Notes under the pieces: model-generated
The model's database searches: none
What the model was told of the DNA's origin: nothing
Seen by the model: only the letters and a program-made list of their open reading frames with translations
Source: Dactylorhiza incarnata
Lineage: Eukaryota; Streptophyta; Magnoliopsida; Asparagales; Orchidaceae
DNA: 64,000 bases
Direction: 5' to 3'
Assembly (NCBI GenBank): GCA_033032865.1
Contig: JAWHQI010000051.1
Location: 11,984,001 to 12,048,000, forward strand
Translations under genes and position numbers: made by a program
Shown here: positions 1-11,928 of the stretch, one piece after another
How the letters are laid out: each line of letters starts with the position of its first letter
How positions within the stretch are numbered: the stretch's first letter is position 1

Positions 1-6
1 GATATA

Positions 7-1130
7 ATGGGTGACCCCGACCATAATGAGGCTCCGCTACGGACTATGTCCTATTATGCGAGGCCAAATTGGGAGGGAACACAATCAAGTATTATTCGCC
101 CAGCGGTGGAAAATAATAATTTTGAAATCAAAACTAGCATCATTCAAATGGTACAGCAAATCGTCATCTTTGACGGGTTACCAGATGAAGATCCAAATTT
201 ACATTTATTGAATTTTTTGGAAATTTGCGACACGTTTAAAATTAATGGCGTCACCGATGACGCCATTCGTTTGCGTTTATTTCCATTTTCTTTGCGGACT
301 AAGGCCAAGCAGTGGTTGGGATCTCTTCCTAGAGGTTCCATCACTACATGGGCCGAGATGACGGAGAAATTCTTAACGAAATATTTTCCTCCGGCAAAGT
401 CCGCTAAATTACGTACGGACATTCTCTCATTTATGCAAATAGAATCGGAGTCTCTCTACGACACATGGGAGCGCTTCAAGGAACTTTTGCGGAGATGTCC
501 TCACCATGCCTTGCCCGTATGGCAACAAGTTCAGACATTCTACAATGGTTTGAATCTCCAAACAAGGCAGATGATTGATGCAGACGCGGGGGGACGCTTA
601 ATAACAAAACCCTCGAAGCTGCTCAAGAGCTTTTTGAGGAGATGACCATGAATGCTTATCAGTGGAATGCGCCACGGTCGCGTCCTAACAAACCGACCGG
701 ACTCTTTGAAGTCGAGGCCACCCCAAATTTAGCACATCAAGTAGAATGGCTTACTAAGCAAATGGCGGAGATGTCTGCTTCCTCCGCCATTAACGGGGCT
801 AATAATCATAATAATAATAGTTATAATAATAATAATAATAATTATAATCAAGAACAAGTTGATTATATGGGGAACTCCTATCGTCCTCCTTATAACCCAA
901 ATAATAATAATCTTCCTAATAATTATAATCCGGGTTTAAGGAACCACCCGAATTTTTCATGGAGCAACCCCAATAATGCTCAACGCCCCCCACAAGTGAA
1001 TCCTCCTGGATTCGCTCCACCACAACCACCAAAGGCCCCTTCACTTGAAGAGGTCTTCACCAAATACGTCGCTTCTACTGATGCCAATATCTGGAACCTT
1101 TCCGGATCTATTAAAAGCCTAGAAAATTAG
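7..1130 (+). pseudogene. gag: gag of Athila-like element (frameshifted)
   Basis: Capsid-type structural protein that would package the element's RNA into virus-like particles. The ATG at 7 opens a 212-residue frame with the typical plant gypsy gag block (FDGLPDEDPNLHLLNFLEI near residue 55, KAKQWLGSLP near 98, KFLTKYFPP near 122). A run of six G at 588-593 appears to have lost one base: the frame ends at 645, while the expected continuation is open in another frame from before 642. The C-terminal part (about 790-960) is rich in asparagine and has no CCHC zinc knuckle. A TAG at 1128-1130 separates it from the downstream frame, which is otherwise the same frame. Family assignment is by remembered motifs. 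Confidence 0.88.
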
Positions 1131-1148
1131 ATTGGACAACTCGCGAAG

Positions 1149-4100
1149 ATGTTCTCCGAACGCCAGCAGGGAGCTCTACCGGGCAATACTGAGCCCAATC
1201 CACGAGAGAGCGCCAACGCTATAACCCTCCGCAGCGGAAAGGAGGTAAAAAGTTCAAATTTGGCCGAGCCTAAGGTAAACGTTTCAACTCCAACTCCGCA
1301 TTTAAATTCTTCTGATTTAGCTCCGCGCATTATTCAAACGCCTTCTATTCCGTATCCTTCTATATTACAAAATGAGCGCAACGAGGAGCAGTATAAAAAA
1401 TTTATCAATATTTTAAAACAAATACAAATTAATGTACCATTTTGCGAGGCACTCTCTCAAATGCCTAAATACGCGAAATATCTCAAGGATTTATTATCAA
1501 ATAAAAAGAAACTTGAAGATATTTCGCGTATTTCTCTTAATGCAGAATGTTCGGCGATAGTTCTTAATAAATTACCAGAAAAATTAAATGATCCGGGACG
1601 GTTTTCCATCCCGTGTTTGTTTGGAAATTTATTAATTAAAAACGCCTTGGCCGATCTAGGGGCGAGCATAAATCTTATGCCGTTCTCCTTATTTAAGAAG
1701 CTTGGTTTAGGCACCCCAAGCCCAACCAATATAAGCATCCAACTAGCGGATCGGTCCGTAAAGTATCCAATCGGGATCATTGAGGATGTGCTAGTGAGGG
1801 TTGACAAGTTTATCTTTCCGATAGACTTTGTCATCCTCGATATCGAAGAGGACGCCGAAGTACCACTCATACTCGGCCGGCCCTTCCTAGCCACCGCTTG
1901 GGCTATAATTGACGTAAGTAACGGAAACCTTCTCCTACGAGTTGGGGAGGAAGAAGTTATTTTTAATATAAATCAATCGATGAGAAATGCGTTTCCAAAC
2001 GACGACTCTTGTTTTACCCTAGAAACAAATTTTGAAGAGGAAATAACGTCGTTTTCTGAAATAATTTCGCCTTTATTTGAAAATCCAGAAATTGCAAATT
2101 TATTTTGTTTAGAAGAAAAAACTCGGCCAACCAAATTTGAAGAAGTAAACCTAAATATTTCTAAAATAAAAACATCTTACGAGGAGCCACCGAGTTTAGA
2201 ACTAAAACAATTGCCGGAACATTTAAAATATATATTTTTAGAAAAAAATTCAAAACTGCCCGTGATAATATCTTCCGCGCTTAACGATTCGGAAATTTCC
2301 GAATTAATAAAAATATTAAATAATCACCGCCATGCAATTGCATGGCAAATTTCTGACATCAAGGGGATTAACTCCTCTTTTTGCACGCACAAAATTAATT
2401 TAGAAAATAATTCTCACAGTACTATTCAGCCTCAACGACGGCTTAATCCAAATATGAAGGACGTCGTTAAGGCCGAAATAATAAAATTATTAGATGCGGG
2501 AATTATTTACCCAATCTCTGATAGCACTTGGGTTAGCCCAGTGCAAGTCGTGCCTAAAAAGGGAGGAATAACGGTAATCACCAACGAAAATAATGAGTTG
2601 ATTCCGACCCGTACTGTTACGGGTTGGCGAGTATGCATCGATTATAGAAAATTAAATGATGCTACCCGCAAAGATCACTTTCCGTTACCCTTTATTGACC
2701 AAATTTTAGAACGCTTATCTGGTCACTCACACTACTGTTTTCTCGATGGTCTTTCGTGATATTTTCAAATCCCAATTGCGCCCGAAGACCAAGATAAAAC
2801 CACATTCACTTGTCCGTTCGGCACATTCGCATATCGAAGAATGCTGTTTGGACTTTGCAACGCGCCGGCTACATTCCAAAGATGTATGTTGGCAATTTTT
2901 AATGAACTTATCGAAGACATCATGGAAGTATTCATGGATGATTTTTCTATTTTTGGCGATTCTTTCACTAATTGTCTAAATAATCTTGATCGTGTTCTTC
3001 AACGCTGTGAAGACACGAATTTGGCACTCAACTGGGAGAAGTGCCACTTTATGGTCCGAGAGGGGTTAGTCCTCGGACATAAAGTTTCTAGTCAGGGGAT
3101 CGAGGTCGATAGGGCCAAGATCGAGATCATAGAAAAACTTCCCCCTCCTACCAATATAAAATCTATTAGAAGTTTTTTAGGACATGCGGGTTTTTATAGG
3201 CGGTTTATAAAGGATTTCTCAAAAATTACGAAACCGCTAACTCATCTCCTAGAAAAAGAATCCGGGTTTAATTTTGATGAGGAATGTTTAAAAGCATTTA
3301 ATAAAATCAAAAATGAACTAATCAAATCCCCGATTTTAATCGCGCCAATATGGTCTCTTCCGTTTGAAATCATGTGCGACGCTAGCGATTTTGCTGTAGG
3401 TGCAGTTTTAGGCCAACGGGTGAATAAACATTTTCACCCAATCTATTACGCAAGCAAAACGCTAACATCCGCACAAGCAAATTATACAACAACGGAGAAA
3501 GAATTTTTGGCTATAATTTTTGCGTTTGATAAATTTCGATCATATTTAACGCTTTCAAAAGCTATTGTTTTTACAGATCACTCCGCTCTCCGGTATTTAC
3601 TACAAAAAGGAGATGCAAAGCCTCGTCTGCTAAGGTGGATCCTCCTACTACAAGAATTCGATTTGGAGATCCAAGACAAAAGGGGAGCGGAGAATGTTGC
3701 GGCCGACCACCTCTCACAGTTGGAGAATCCGGCTACAGGAACACTAGTGGAAGCCGAAATTAACGACAAATTCCCTGAAGAGCGCCTCCTCGCCTTCGAA
3801 AAAGTAATGACTTCTTCCACCCCTTGGTACGCGGATTTGGCCAACAATTTAGTGGCCCGGGTCCTACCAAAAGATTTTTCAAGTCAACAAAAGAAGAAAT
3901 TCTTTTCAGATCTGAAAAATTATTTTTGGGAGGATCCCTTTTTATTTCGTGTCTGCGCGGACCAAGTGGTAAGAAGGTGTATTTCGGGCGAGGAAGGCGC
4001 CCAAATTCTGCGACACTGCCACGAAGGGCCAACCGGTGGCCATTATCAAGCAAACCGGACCGCAGGAAAGGTGCTAGAGTCAGGCTTTTATTGGCCCACC

Positions 4101-5109
4101 TTATTCAAAGATGCTCACAATTTTGTGAGTAATTGTGATCGGTGCCAACGGTCAGGTAACATTTCTAACCGGGACGAAATGCCCCAAAATTTTTTTTTAG
4201 AATGCGAAATTTTTGATCTTTGGGGCATAGATTTCATAGGTCCTTTACCCTCCTCTTTTAATAATAAATATATCCTTGTTGCGGTCGATTACGTGTCAAG
4301 GTGGGCGGAAGCACAAGATTTTCCCACTAACGACGCGAGAGTCGTCGTAAATTTTTAAAAAAAAATTATTTTCACGATTTGGCACACCCCGAGCACTAAT
4401 TAGTGATCGGGGCACACATTTTTGTAACAACCAACTTGCTAAAATTTTAGCAAAGTATGGAGTTACCCACAAGCTATCTACCTCCTACCACCCACAAGCA
4501 AATGGCCAAGTGGAGGTGGTGAACCGTGAACTTAAAAGAATTTTAGAAAAAACTGTGTCCGTTAATAGGAAGGATTGGTCGCTAAAATTAGACGACGCTC
4601 TATGGGCATATCGGACAGCGTACAAAACCGCCATCGGATGTACATCGTACCGATTAGTCTATGGAAAATCTTGTCATCTACCAATGGAATTAGAACATCG
4701 CGCCTTTTGGGCGCTAAAATTTTTAAATTTGGATTTAAACTTAGCCTCCGAGCACAGAAAACTACAATTAAATGAATTAGACGAGTGGCGCGCAAACACC
4801 TATGAAAATAATAAGATTTATAAGGAGCGCACAAAATTTTATCATGATAAAAAAATCAAATATCCAAAAACTTTTTCACCAGGAGACTTAGTCCTATTAT
4901 TTAATTCAAGACTTAGGCTTTTTCCGGGTAAATTAAAATCACGATGGTCCGGTCCCTTCATAGTTAAAGAGGTTTGGCCATACGGAACGGTGCTAATAGA
5001 GCACCCGGAAAAAGGCTCTTTCAAAGTCAACGGACAACGCCTAAAATTATATCACCCCGACGACCCAGCGCCCGGAAACATCGAAACCATTCACTTCCAA
5101 AATCTTTAA
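1149..5109 (+). pseudogene. pol: pol (PR-RT-RNase H-INT) of Athila-like element
   Basis: Polyprotein for protein processing, reverse transcription and integration. Protease shows ADLGASINLMP near 1650. RT shows YRKLNDATRKDHFPLPF near 2645 and the catalytic block VFMDDFSIF near 2930. RNase H shows [13 protein letters not shown] near 3380. Integrase shows an H-H-C-C finger (about 4010-4150, ending CDRCQRSG), WGIDFIGP near 4225, SDRGTHF near 4405 and [10 protein letters not shown] near 4505, giving the D, D and E residues. Damage: TGA at 2757-2759 inside RT where a glycine codon is expected, and a frameshift at the nine-A run 4357-4365 inside the integrase core. The last part (4510-5109) is open to a natural end, with the C-terminal [12 protein letters not shown] domain. 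No chromodomain is seen. Confidence 0.93.
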
Positions 5110-5344
5110 AATTACCACTTAGTCAAGCTACGCGACGGTAAACAAAGCGCTCTTGGGAGGCAACCCAATGTTAACCTCTTTATTTTTGTCTTTCTTTTCT
5201 TGTTTGTTTTTTCTAATTTAACTCTGCAGGTGTTCGACCGGCAACCCCGACTACCATTCAGGGAAGCCCTCTTTACACTTTAGTAATTTCTCTTGATTTT
5301 TCTTTATTGACATTTTTTTTGTTTTATCTTTCATACTTAGTTTT

Positions 5345-5364
5345 AAACATTGGGGACAATGTTT
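5345..5364 (+). other. Hairpin with GGGA loop before PPT-like site 1
   Basis: Perfect 8-bp inverted repeat AAACATTG / CAATGTTT around GGGA. It is followed within 7 bases by a polypurine motif. It may act in RNA folding or plus-strand priming; that role is inference. Confidence 0.55.
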
Positions 5365-5370
5365 AATTTT

Positions 5371-5382
5371 AAGTATGGGGGT
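5371..5382 (+). promoter_or_regulatory. Polypurine-like site 1 (internal)
   Basis: AAGTATGGGGGT, the same core as the tract next to the 3' LTR (6899-6911), 1,528 bases upstream of it. Possibly an extra plus-strand priming site. Confidence 0.5.
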
Positions 5383-6365
5383 GTAGCATAACTTTCTTTA
5401 TAGTTTTGCTTGAAAAATAAAAATATAACCAAAAAAAATTTATTATAAAAATGCAATTAAATTTCTTGGAAAGGACGCTTTGGGCTTGAATTCCCATCAT
5501 AGCCTCTAGTACCTTGCAAACCCTTCACCGGGCAGATCTTGGGAAGTCCAAGAACAAAAAAAAAAATCTATTAGAAAATGTTCTTTTTATTCATCAAAAC
5601 TCCCACTTGCTAAATTGTAAATTCTAAGTAGACTGTTTTTCATATGGACTAAAAATAATTTTGTGCTAGAATAGTTTTTGAAACTTTAGAGTAAAATTGT
5701 TGACTCATGAAGTGCTCCTAGTCATATGCTTGTCTTTGAGTAGTTTTGGTGTAAAATTAAATTCTTGGCATAGATCTAAAATTATGTTTTATTAATTTGC
5801 GTAGTAATAATTTATTTTACTTTTAAATTCAAATCTGGTCTTATCCAAAAGTAGTTTAGGTGAGTGTGTAGAAGATTGTTAGAAAGCTATTACTCGAATT
5901 GAACAAAAGGGTATCCTTTCTCGATGTCTAGAACTTGCCCCAAGCTATTTTCGAAATATGTGCGCTTTAGACAAATTAACTTTACGGAAATGATTTAGGC
6001 CTTTCTTTGGATAGTTTGAGCCTTTGCACCCAGCCTAGATTTACCACCATTGTTCACACAAATTTGAGCCTTACACCTTTATTTGATCCACCCTCATCAT
6101 TTCGGCACCAAAGCTAAAAAGCCCAAAACCCAAATGAACACTTTGAAATTTTGAGCTAAATTGAAAAAAAAAAAAATATTTGGGTACGATTCTATGAAAA
6201 TATTATGGGTATCAATTCAAAAAAAAATGTTTAAATCTCAAAAAGCAATAATCTCATAATGATATGCGGCCTAGGTATGTACATGCATACTTGGAATGAT
6301 CCCAATTATGAAGATTCATGATTTAAATAAAAGAGTATGAGAGTGTTTCCCCTTTGAAAAAATGC

Positions 6366-6377
6366 GAGTATGGGGGT
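6366..6377 (+). promoter_or_regulatory. Polypurine-like site 2 (internal)
   Basis: GAGTATGGGGGT, the second internal copy of the tract, 533 bases before the one that abuts the LTR. The same spacing occurs in the two non-autonomous elements. Confidence 0.5.
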
Positions 6378-6875
6378 AAAGCTTCATTACTTTGTGGTGG
6401 CAATCATTTTCTTTTAGCTCAGAAATTTTGTTTAAGTGGAATGCGCCTTCATGTTTATCATTGTTACCTCACCCTTAAACCCAGGCCTTAAAATGTACCC
6501 TATTTAAGCCCTAAAGATCCATAGAGTCGATTTAGTTCAAAGTGTAGTGGAGAAAGTGCAAACGGGCAAGCCTATGGCCGTCGACATTGATGGATTTCTT
6601 TGGAGGCCACCCCGAACGTTTACATCTAGTAATTTAAATCTCAGCAATCATGCTATTTTCTCCCTTCACATAACTTTTTGATTGACCGTCGACTCATTTT
6701 TAAAGTAATGATAAATAATTATAACGCATTTTTGAAGTATTTCATAAATTAGCATTTATGCCAAGAACATCTTTTTACTAAAATATCCACACATGCCAGC
6801 ATAATACTTCGCATTTTACTCGCTAGTCTTCACATTCTATCTTGCATTAATTTTTCTCACCCTTGTGAAAAATGG

Positions 6876-6894
6876 ATTGCTCGGGACGAGCAAT
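6876..6894 (+). other. Hairpin with GGA loop before the 3' PPT
   Basis: Perfect 8-bp inverted repeat ATTGCTCG / CGAGCAAT around GGA, 4 bases before the 3' polypurine tract. A matching structure with one wobble pair is present in reverse just right of 33817 in element NA-A. Confidence 0.55.
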
Positions 6895-6898
6895 GAGC

Positions 6899-6911
6899 AA
6901 GTATGGGGGTA
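6899..6911 (+). promoter_or_regulatory. 3' polypurine tract of Athila-like element
   Basis: AAGTATGGGGGTA lies 2 bases before the LTR start TGATGAG. This is the expected position and composition for the primer of plus-strand synthesis. Confidence 0.8.
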
Positions 6912-7092
6912 TTTGATGAGTAATTTATTTACTCATCTTTTAGTTTAGGTTTATTATGTTTTTCATATAAAATTATGTTATTTTTAGGAATTTTATCATA
7001 TAAATCGTTCCATTGTTATTTCATAAGCTAACTTAAGTTTATTTTGTGTTTTCAGGTTTTCTGGGCTGTTTCGAGCAAAAATTTAAAATTAC

Positions 7093-7540
7093 ATGCCCCA
7101 GGTCACGGGCGTGACCATGGGCGTGTAACCTACGAAATACTCCAGACCTGCTTCTGCCACTCCAGGGACGCTCCGTGAAGTTTTCTCCAAGTACACGCCC
7201 CAGGTCACGGGCGTGACCAAGGGCGTGACCCAATGTCACGGCCACGACCTGCCACAAGCATCAGGAGCACGCTGCCACGTCAGTTAAAATTACACGCCCC
7301 AGGTCACGGGCGTGACCAAGGGCGTGACATCAGGTCACGGGCGTGACTCGCCCCGCGCTTCCTCCCGCCAGAGTTTCCCGCCAGCAGCCAGATTTCAAGA
7401 TTACACGCCCCAGGTCACGGGCGTGACCTAGGGCGTGACACGGCCGAAACGCTCGCAATTACTCCAGAAGGCGCCCTCTCCGCTGCCGCTTTGATCACGC
7501 CCCTTACACGCCCTTGGTCACGGGCGTGACCAAGGGCGTG
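7093..7540 (+). repeat. U3 palindrome array GGTCACGGGCGTGACC
   Basis: The 16-bp near-palindrome GGTCACGGGCGTGACC, for example at 7203-7218, recurs near 7104, 7301, 7413 and 7516. It is usually flanked by ACACGCCC on the left and AAGGGCGTG on the right. The copies are about 100 bp apart and end just before the TATA-like box. The same array is in the solo LTR (about 13700-14150). Confidence 0.85.
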
Positions 7541-7558
7541 TAGCACCAAAAATTCATC

Positions 7559-7566
7559 TATTTAAA
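7559..7566 (+). promoter_or_regulatory. TATA-like box of Athila LTR
   Basis: TATTTAAA right after the palindrome array. The solo LTR has TATATAAA at the equivalent place (14168-14175), which supports this as the LTR promoter. Confidence 0.6.
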
Positions 7567-8505
7567 GGGAGCTTTTCCAGATGTTTGGGGACGAATTTTG
7601 GGAGTTCTAAGTTTATTTTCTTGTACTTCTTTTGTTATTCTTAAGCTTGTAATCTTCTTTCTTAGCTTGCACTTTCATTTCAGGTTTGTAATTTCTTGTT
7701 TCCTAGTTGTAATTTCCCTTTCGATTAATAAAATAGCACTTTTACTCTTATTCTACTCTCAATCTTCATTATGCACTTCTTGTATTTCATCAATTCCACC
7801 ATCTCCATGAGTAGCTAAATTTCATTAGTACTCGGCCGAGATGATCCAAGGAAAATATAATTCATAATTCAGTTTAGAACTTCTTTTTCTCTTATTTAGA
7901 TCGCTTAAGATTTATCCTTGAATTTATATTGATTGAGATTATATTATCGATATATAATCTCATTCTTGTTTTCGTAGTCAAATAATCGAGAGGTTTTGAT
8001 TTCGAATCGATCACTTTAAGGATAAAGAGATTTGAATGCACTCCTCGAGAGAGGATGACATAAATCTCCCGGATTGGAGTTATATCCAATAGAGGGGTTC
8101 ACTTCGATAAAGCGAGCTTTAGGGGTTTCAATTCTAGAACGAGAGTTCGATTATTCAACCTAAACTCAGTTAGGCGTATCCTCGAGAGAGGTACGTTCAT
8201 AAATCAGGAACCTCCACGGTCAAGCATTTCTTTTAAAGAGGATTAGACGTTTTATTTCTTTATTTATTTATTTTTCCAAGGTGATTCAAGGTTGAGTACT
8301 AACTTTTTCATTAATTTAAATAAGCTATTTCTCCTTTTTTTCGCAACCAACCAACCACAAATTCTATTCGATAAAATAATAGAGATTTTCCGAAGTAAGA
8401 GTATTCAACCGCCCCGAGTCTAATACGACCTTGTTTCAATAACCTATACTACATTCGATACGGTACACTTGCCGTTATCGTTTGCAAGCATAGTTTTGTC
8501 CATCA

Positions 8506-11500
8506 CTGCTTTTCCCTTCCTCCATGCCAAATCGTTGAACGATCCGCTCCGCATATCTGGCCTGAGAAATGAGCACTCCGCTCTCCCGCCTCTGGACCTC
8601 GAGTCCAAGGAAATGGTGAAGCTCCCCCAAATCCTTCATCTCAAACCTGATAGCAAGCTCAGCTCTCAGTCTTGCTACCGCCTCCTTTGAGTTTCGGGTG
8701 ACAATCATGTCATCCACATACAGCAACACAATAACCCGAAGCGCCCCCTCCTTCTTGACGAACAAGCTAGAATTAGAGTCTGAAGCAAAGAACCCGCAGA
8801 ATAGAAGATACTCCGCGATCTTCCCATACCACGCCCGAGGCGCTTGCTTCAACCCATATAAGGCCTTCTTCAGCTTGCAGACGTAGTCTGGATTATCCTC
8901 TGAGATGAAACCCGGCGGCTGGATCATGAAGATATCCTTGTCAATCTCTCCGTATAAGAAAGCATTCTTCACATCGAATTGCCAAATCTCCCATCCACAA
9001 GATGCCGCCAAAGCAATAACAAATCGGACCGAAGTCATCTTTGCCACTGGACTAAACGTCTCATCATAATCTTCACCATACTGCTGTGAGAACCCGCGAG
9101 CTACAAGGAAAGCCTTGTATCGCTCGATCATACCGTTAGCTTTCTTCATGAGTTTATAGACCCACTTGCATGTCACAGGGGTAATGCCCTTGGGCCTGGG
9201 CACTAGAGACCAAGTCTCATTCTTCTTGAGAGCATCCATCTCCTCTTGCATAGCAATGTCCTACTGCTTCACGCCTTTGTCCTTCTCAAAGCTCGACGGC
9301 TCCCTCTCATCCAAGGGACCAGCGAAGAAACAAGAGACGAAGCTCACCATGTTTCCTCCTGTGTATCGATCCGGTGGCTTGATAGTCCACTTCGACCTCC
9401 TAAGAGGTTGCTCCTGACTAACCACCTCCTCAGCTGCTTCTTCTGTGCAAGGTCCTCTTCCAGACGAACTTGGATCATCGCCCCCCTGCTTCCAGAACCT
9501 GAAGCCTCCATCTCAGAGCACGACACAACAGGAGCTCCTGGTGAAACAGGCAACTCCACATGAAGATTTTCCCCAGCCTTCCCTTCTTCATCAACCCTGT
9601 TCTCCGGCAGTTCAACTCCTGAACTCCCCTTGTAGGAAGTCACCTCATCGAACACCACATCCCGAGATACAAAAGATTTTCGAGTCTCAGGATCCATGCA
9701 TCTCCATCCCTTCTTCCGCTCATCATATCCAACAAAGGCTAGCTTCCTTGCTTTCGAAACTAGCTTTGTTCGAAGAGCATCAGGAATATGTACATAACAG
9801 GTTGACCCGAACACCCGAAGGTGTGCAACACTTGGTTTCTCCTTGAACATCAGTTCGTGAGGGGTCTTCATGTTGATAGGACTTAGAGGCATCCTGTTGA
9901 TGATGTAAGCTGCACAAGACATTCCCTCCGCCCAGAAGGACTTTGGGATACTCTTGGCATGAAGCCAGCATTTGCAAGTTTCGGTCAGATGACGGATCTT
10001 CCGTTCTGCAATGCCATTCTACTGTGGAGTATGGGCATAAGTGAGCTCTCTCCGAACGCGGTATTTCCTGCAAAAACTTGAGAACTCACCAGAGGTGAAC
10101 TCCCCACCATTGTCAGTTCTCAATTTTTTCACCCGCAGGCCTAACCGACCTTCCACCAGCTCCTTGAACTCCACAAACTTCGCAAAGGCTTCCGACTTCT
10201 CTTTCAGAAAATACACCCAGGCATATCTGGTGTAATCGTCAATCAACACCAACATATATTTGTTGCCTCCAAGACTTGGGGTGGCAGTCGGTCCCATCAA
10301 ATCACCGTGAATGTACTCCAACGGTGCTTTGCATCTTGTTTGTGATTTATCAAATGGAAGTCGATGAGACTTACCAAACTGACATCCCGCACAAACATGA
10401 CCATCTCCATAGGTGGACAAGCTAGGTAAGCCCTTGACAAGGCCCCTTACAGCCATAGCCTTCAATTTGTCCATGCCTACATGCCCCAACCTTTCATGCC
10501 AGATAGCTGCGCTATCAATTGTCTTCATTTTATCAACATAGGTACTTGTCGATAACACGAACAAGTCCTTCCCCCACTTTCCAACATGGATAACATCTCC
10601 CTTTATCTCCGGTTGAGTTTTAAGAAACTTCACTTCTGTTGGGCCAAACAGAATGTGATAACCGGCATCGACCGCATTGGTCACAGAGAAGAGATTCTTC
10701 TTCATACCAGGCACGAGATAAACACTCCTCAAGGTGAGTGGACCCTTATCACTGCTCAGAGAAACAACTCCTTCTTGTTCGATAGCATGAACAGAATTAT
10801 CAGCCATAATGATAGCATTGTTACCTGAGTAAGGCGCCCAAAAAGAGAACTTTAATTCATCTCCGGTGAGATGATGTCCACACCCTGAATCAACAATCCA
10901 ATCCTCTTCAAAGTTGATGGCATCCAAGGCCTTAACGGGCATAGCCGTCATATTAGCCACAAAGGCTCCTTCCCATCCAGCTTCATACTTTGGCTTCTCC
11001 TTCTCCGCTACATGTCCCGGTTGAAGATTAACCCAGCAATCCTTCTTGATGTGGCCGATCTTATTGTAGTTGAAGCACCTTGGTCCATCTCCCTTCTTCT
11101 TCCCATCAGACTTAGGAGCATAACCCCTATCCTGCTGACCTGAAGTAGAGGGTCCATCATAATCCGGCTTCTTCTTCTCCCACTTCTTCTTCTTTTTCCC
11201 AGAGAACAACACATCACTATCTCCCCCAGAGATAGAAGTCCCCGCCATCTGTCTTGCCAAACTTTCTTGCGAAGCAAGTAAGTTCTCCAGCTCCAACAGA
11301 GATGGTTGATTTGCCCAACCCTAAACGGACGTCACAAAGGCAAGATACTCCTTCCGCAACCCGTGGATAAAATGCCTCTTCAGTTTTGCCTCCGAGATGG
11401 TCTCATCAGGGTCCAATGCAGAAATCTCTGTTGTGAGGTTCTTCATCTTGAGAAAGAAGGTAGAAATAGAAAGATCACCTTGAGAGGCTTTCGCCAACTT

Positions 11501-11839
11501 ATTTTCAAGAAACTGTACCCGAGCTACATTCTTCTTATTAAACAACCCCTCTAAGGACGTCCAAATCTCAGGAGCATATTTACATCCAATGATGTGATCA
11601 AACAGCTCTGGTGAGATAGCCCTCTTGAGTGTGAACTCTGCCTTAGCATTAGTCCTCCTCTAAAGTCTCACCTCTGCCATATTATCTCCTGCTAGAAACA
11701 CCTCTTGTGTGTCTTCTCCTCCAACAATCTCCCATAGATCCTCACCAAGTATGTAACTCTCCATACATGACCTCCATTTCTTATAGTTAGTCGATGTAAG
11801 GAGTTCAATACCAAACCCTCTTGCGTATCCACCTTCCAT
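8506..11839 (-). pseudogene. gag-pol: gag-pol of copia A (broken)
   Basis: One polyprotein with start codon at 11839 (MEGGYARGFGIELLTSTNYK). Gag has a damaged zinc knuckle: CFNYNKIGHIKKDC, with Tyr where the second Cys is expected (about 11075). Protease motif DWIVDSGCGHHLTG is near 10890. Integrase has HERLGH and CAGCQFGK, then HGDLMGP, TDNGGEF near 10110 and NGIAERK near 10005. RT has KWVYKLM, FDVKNAFLYGE near 8970 and the catalytic LYVDDMIV near 8710. Stops in frame: 11660-11662, 11321-11323 and 10019-10021 (a glutamine position). A frameshift lies near 9400 and another stop near 9258. The order PR-INT-RT identifies Ty1/copia. The RNase H part is off-window. Confidence 0.93.
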
Positions 11840-11916
11840 GGCAATTTATGTGGTCTCTTCTTCACAAAGACGATGACAACTCAAGTTGATCACTGCTTAT
11901 CCACTCCAATAACCTA

Positions 11917-11928
11917 GCTCTGATACCA
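11917..11928 (-). promoter_or_regulatory. Primer binding site of copia A
   Basis: On the reverse strand TGGTATCAGAGC, the classic plant copia primer site complementary to initiator tRNA-Met. It lies directly after the LTR and about 80 bases before the gag start. Confidence 0.92.

Larger units (their letters stand above)
5110..6913 (+). other. Non-coding 3' region of Athila-like element
   Basis: About 1.8 kb between the integrase stop and the 3' LTR with no reading frame that I can support as a gene. It begins with a stretch near 5135-5170 that includes GGAGGCAACCCA, a motif I associate with sequence just after Athila pol; a related GGGAGACAACCCA is present in reverse near 45005 in the non-autonomous elements. 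It holds three copies of a TATGGGGG polypurine motif and two hairpins, listed separately. The stretch 5640-5950, including AGAACTTGCCCCAAGC near 5930, is recognisably similar to the reverse complement of 34770-35030. An env-like gene, which some Athila elements carry here, is absent or beyond recognition. Confidence 0.75.
1..8505 (+). mobile_element. Athila-like Ty3/gypsy element, 3' part
   Basis: Forward LTR retrotransposon whose 5' LTR and primer site lie left of the window. The order is gag (7-1130), protease-RT-RNase H-integrase (1149-5109), about 1.8 kb of non-coding DNA with polypurine-like sites, and a 3' LTR (6914-8505). The gag type, the protease motif with D-x-G-A-S, and the order RT-RNase H-integrase indicate Ty3/gypsy; the gag and the long 3' region resemble the Athila lineage. 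It interrupts the reverse transcriptase gene of a reverse-strand copia element right after 8505, so it is younger than that element. The coding frame has at least three stops and two frameshifts, so this copy is dead. No env-like reading frame is visible. Confidence 0.92.
6914..8505 (+). repeat. 3' LTR of Athila-like element
   Basis: 1,592-bp LTR starting TGATGAGT and ending CATCA. The ends are set by comparison with the solo copy at 13524-15094, whose ends are fixed by an empty site. It contains five major copies of a GTCACGGGCGTGAC palindrome in U3 (about 7090-7540), then a TATA-like box at 7559. After 8505 the sequence switches to copia A coding DNA on the other strand, so CTGCT (8506-8510) is the likely right TSD. 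Confidence 0.93.

Noticed and set aside
1149..5109. Stop codons in the Athila-like pol as programmed readthrough sites
   Set aside because: The TAG at 1128 lies near a gag-pol boundary, but the TGA in the RT core and the frameshift in an A run inside integrase show ordinary decay.
5110..6913. Possible env-like gene of the Athila-like element
   Set aside because: No reading frame of useful length, signal peptide or membrane segment. The region is AT-rich with many stops in all frames.
7093..7540. Regularly spaced palindromic repeats that resemble a CRISPR array
   Set aside because: The repeats are part of a plant LTR, repeat units vary in length, and the intervening pieces recur in the solo LTR. 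No cas genes.
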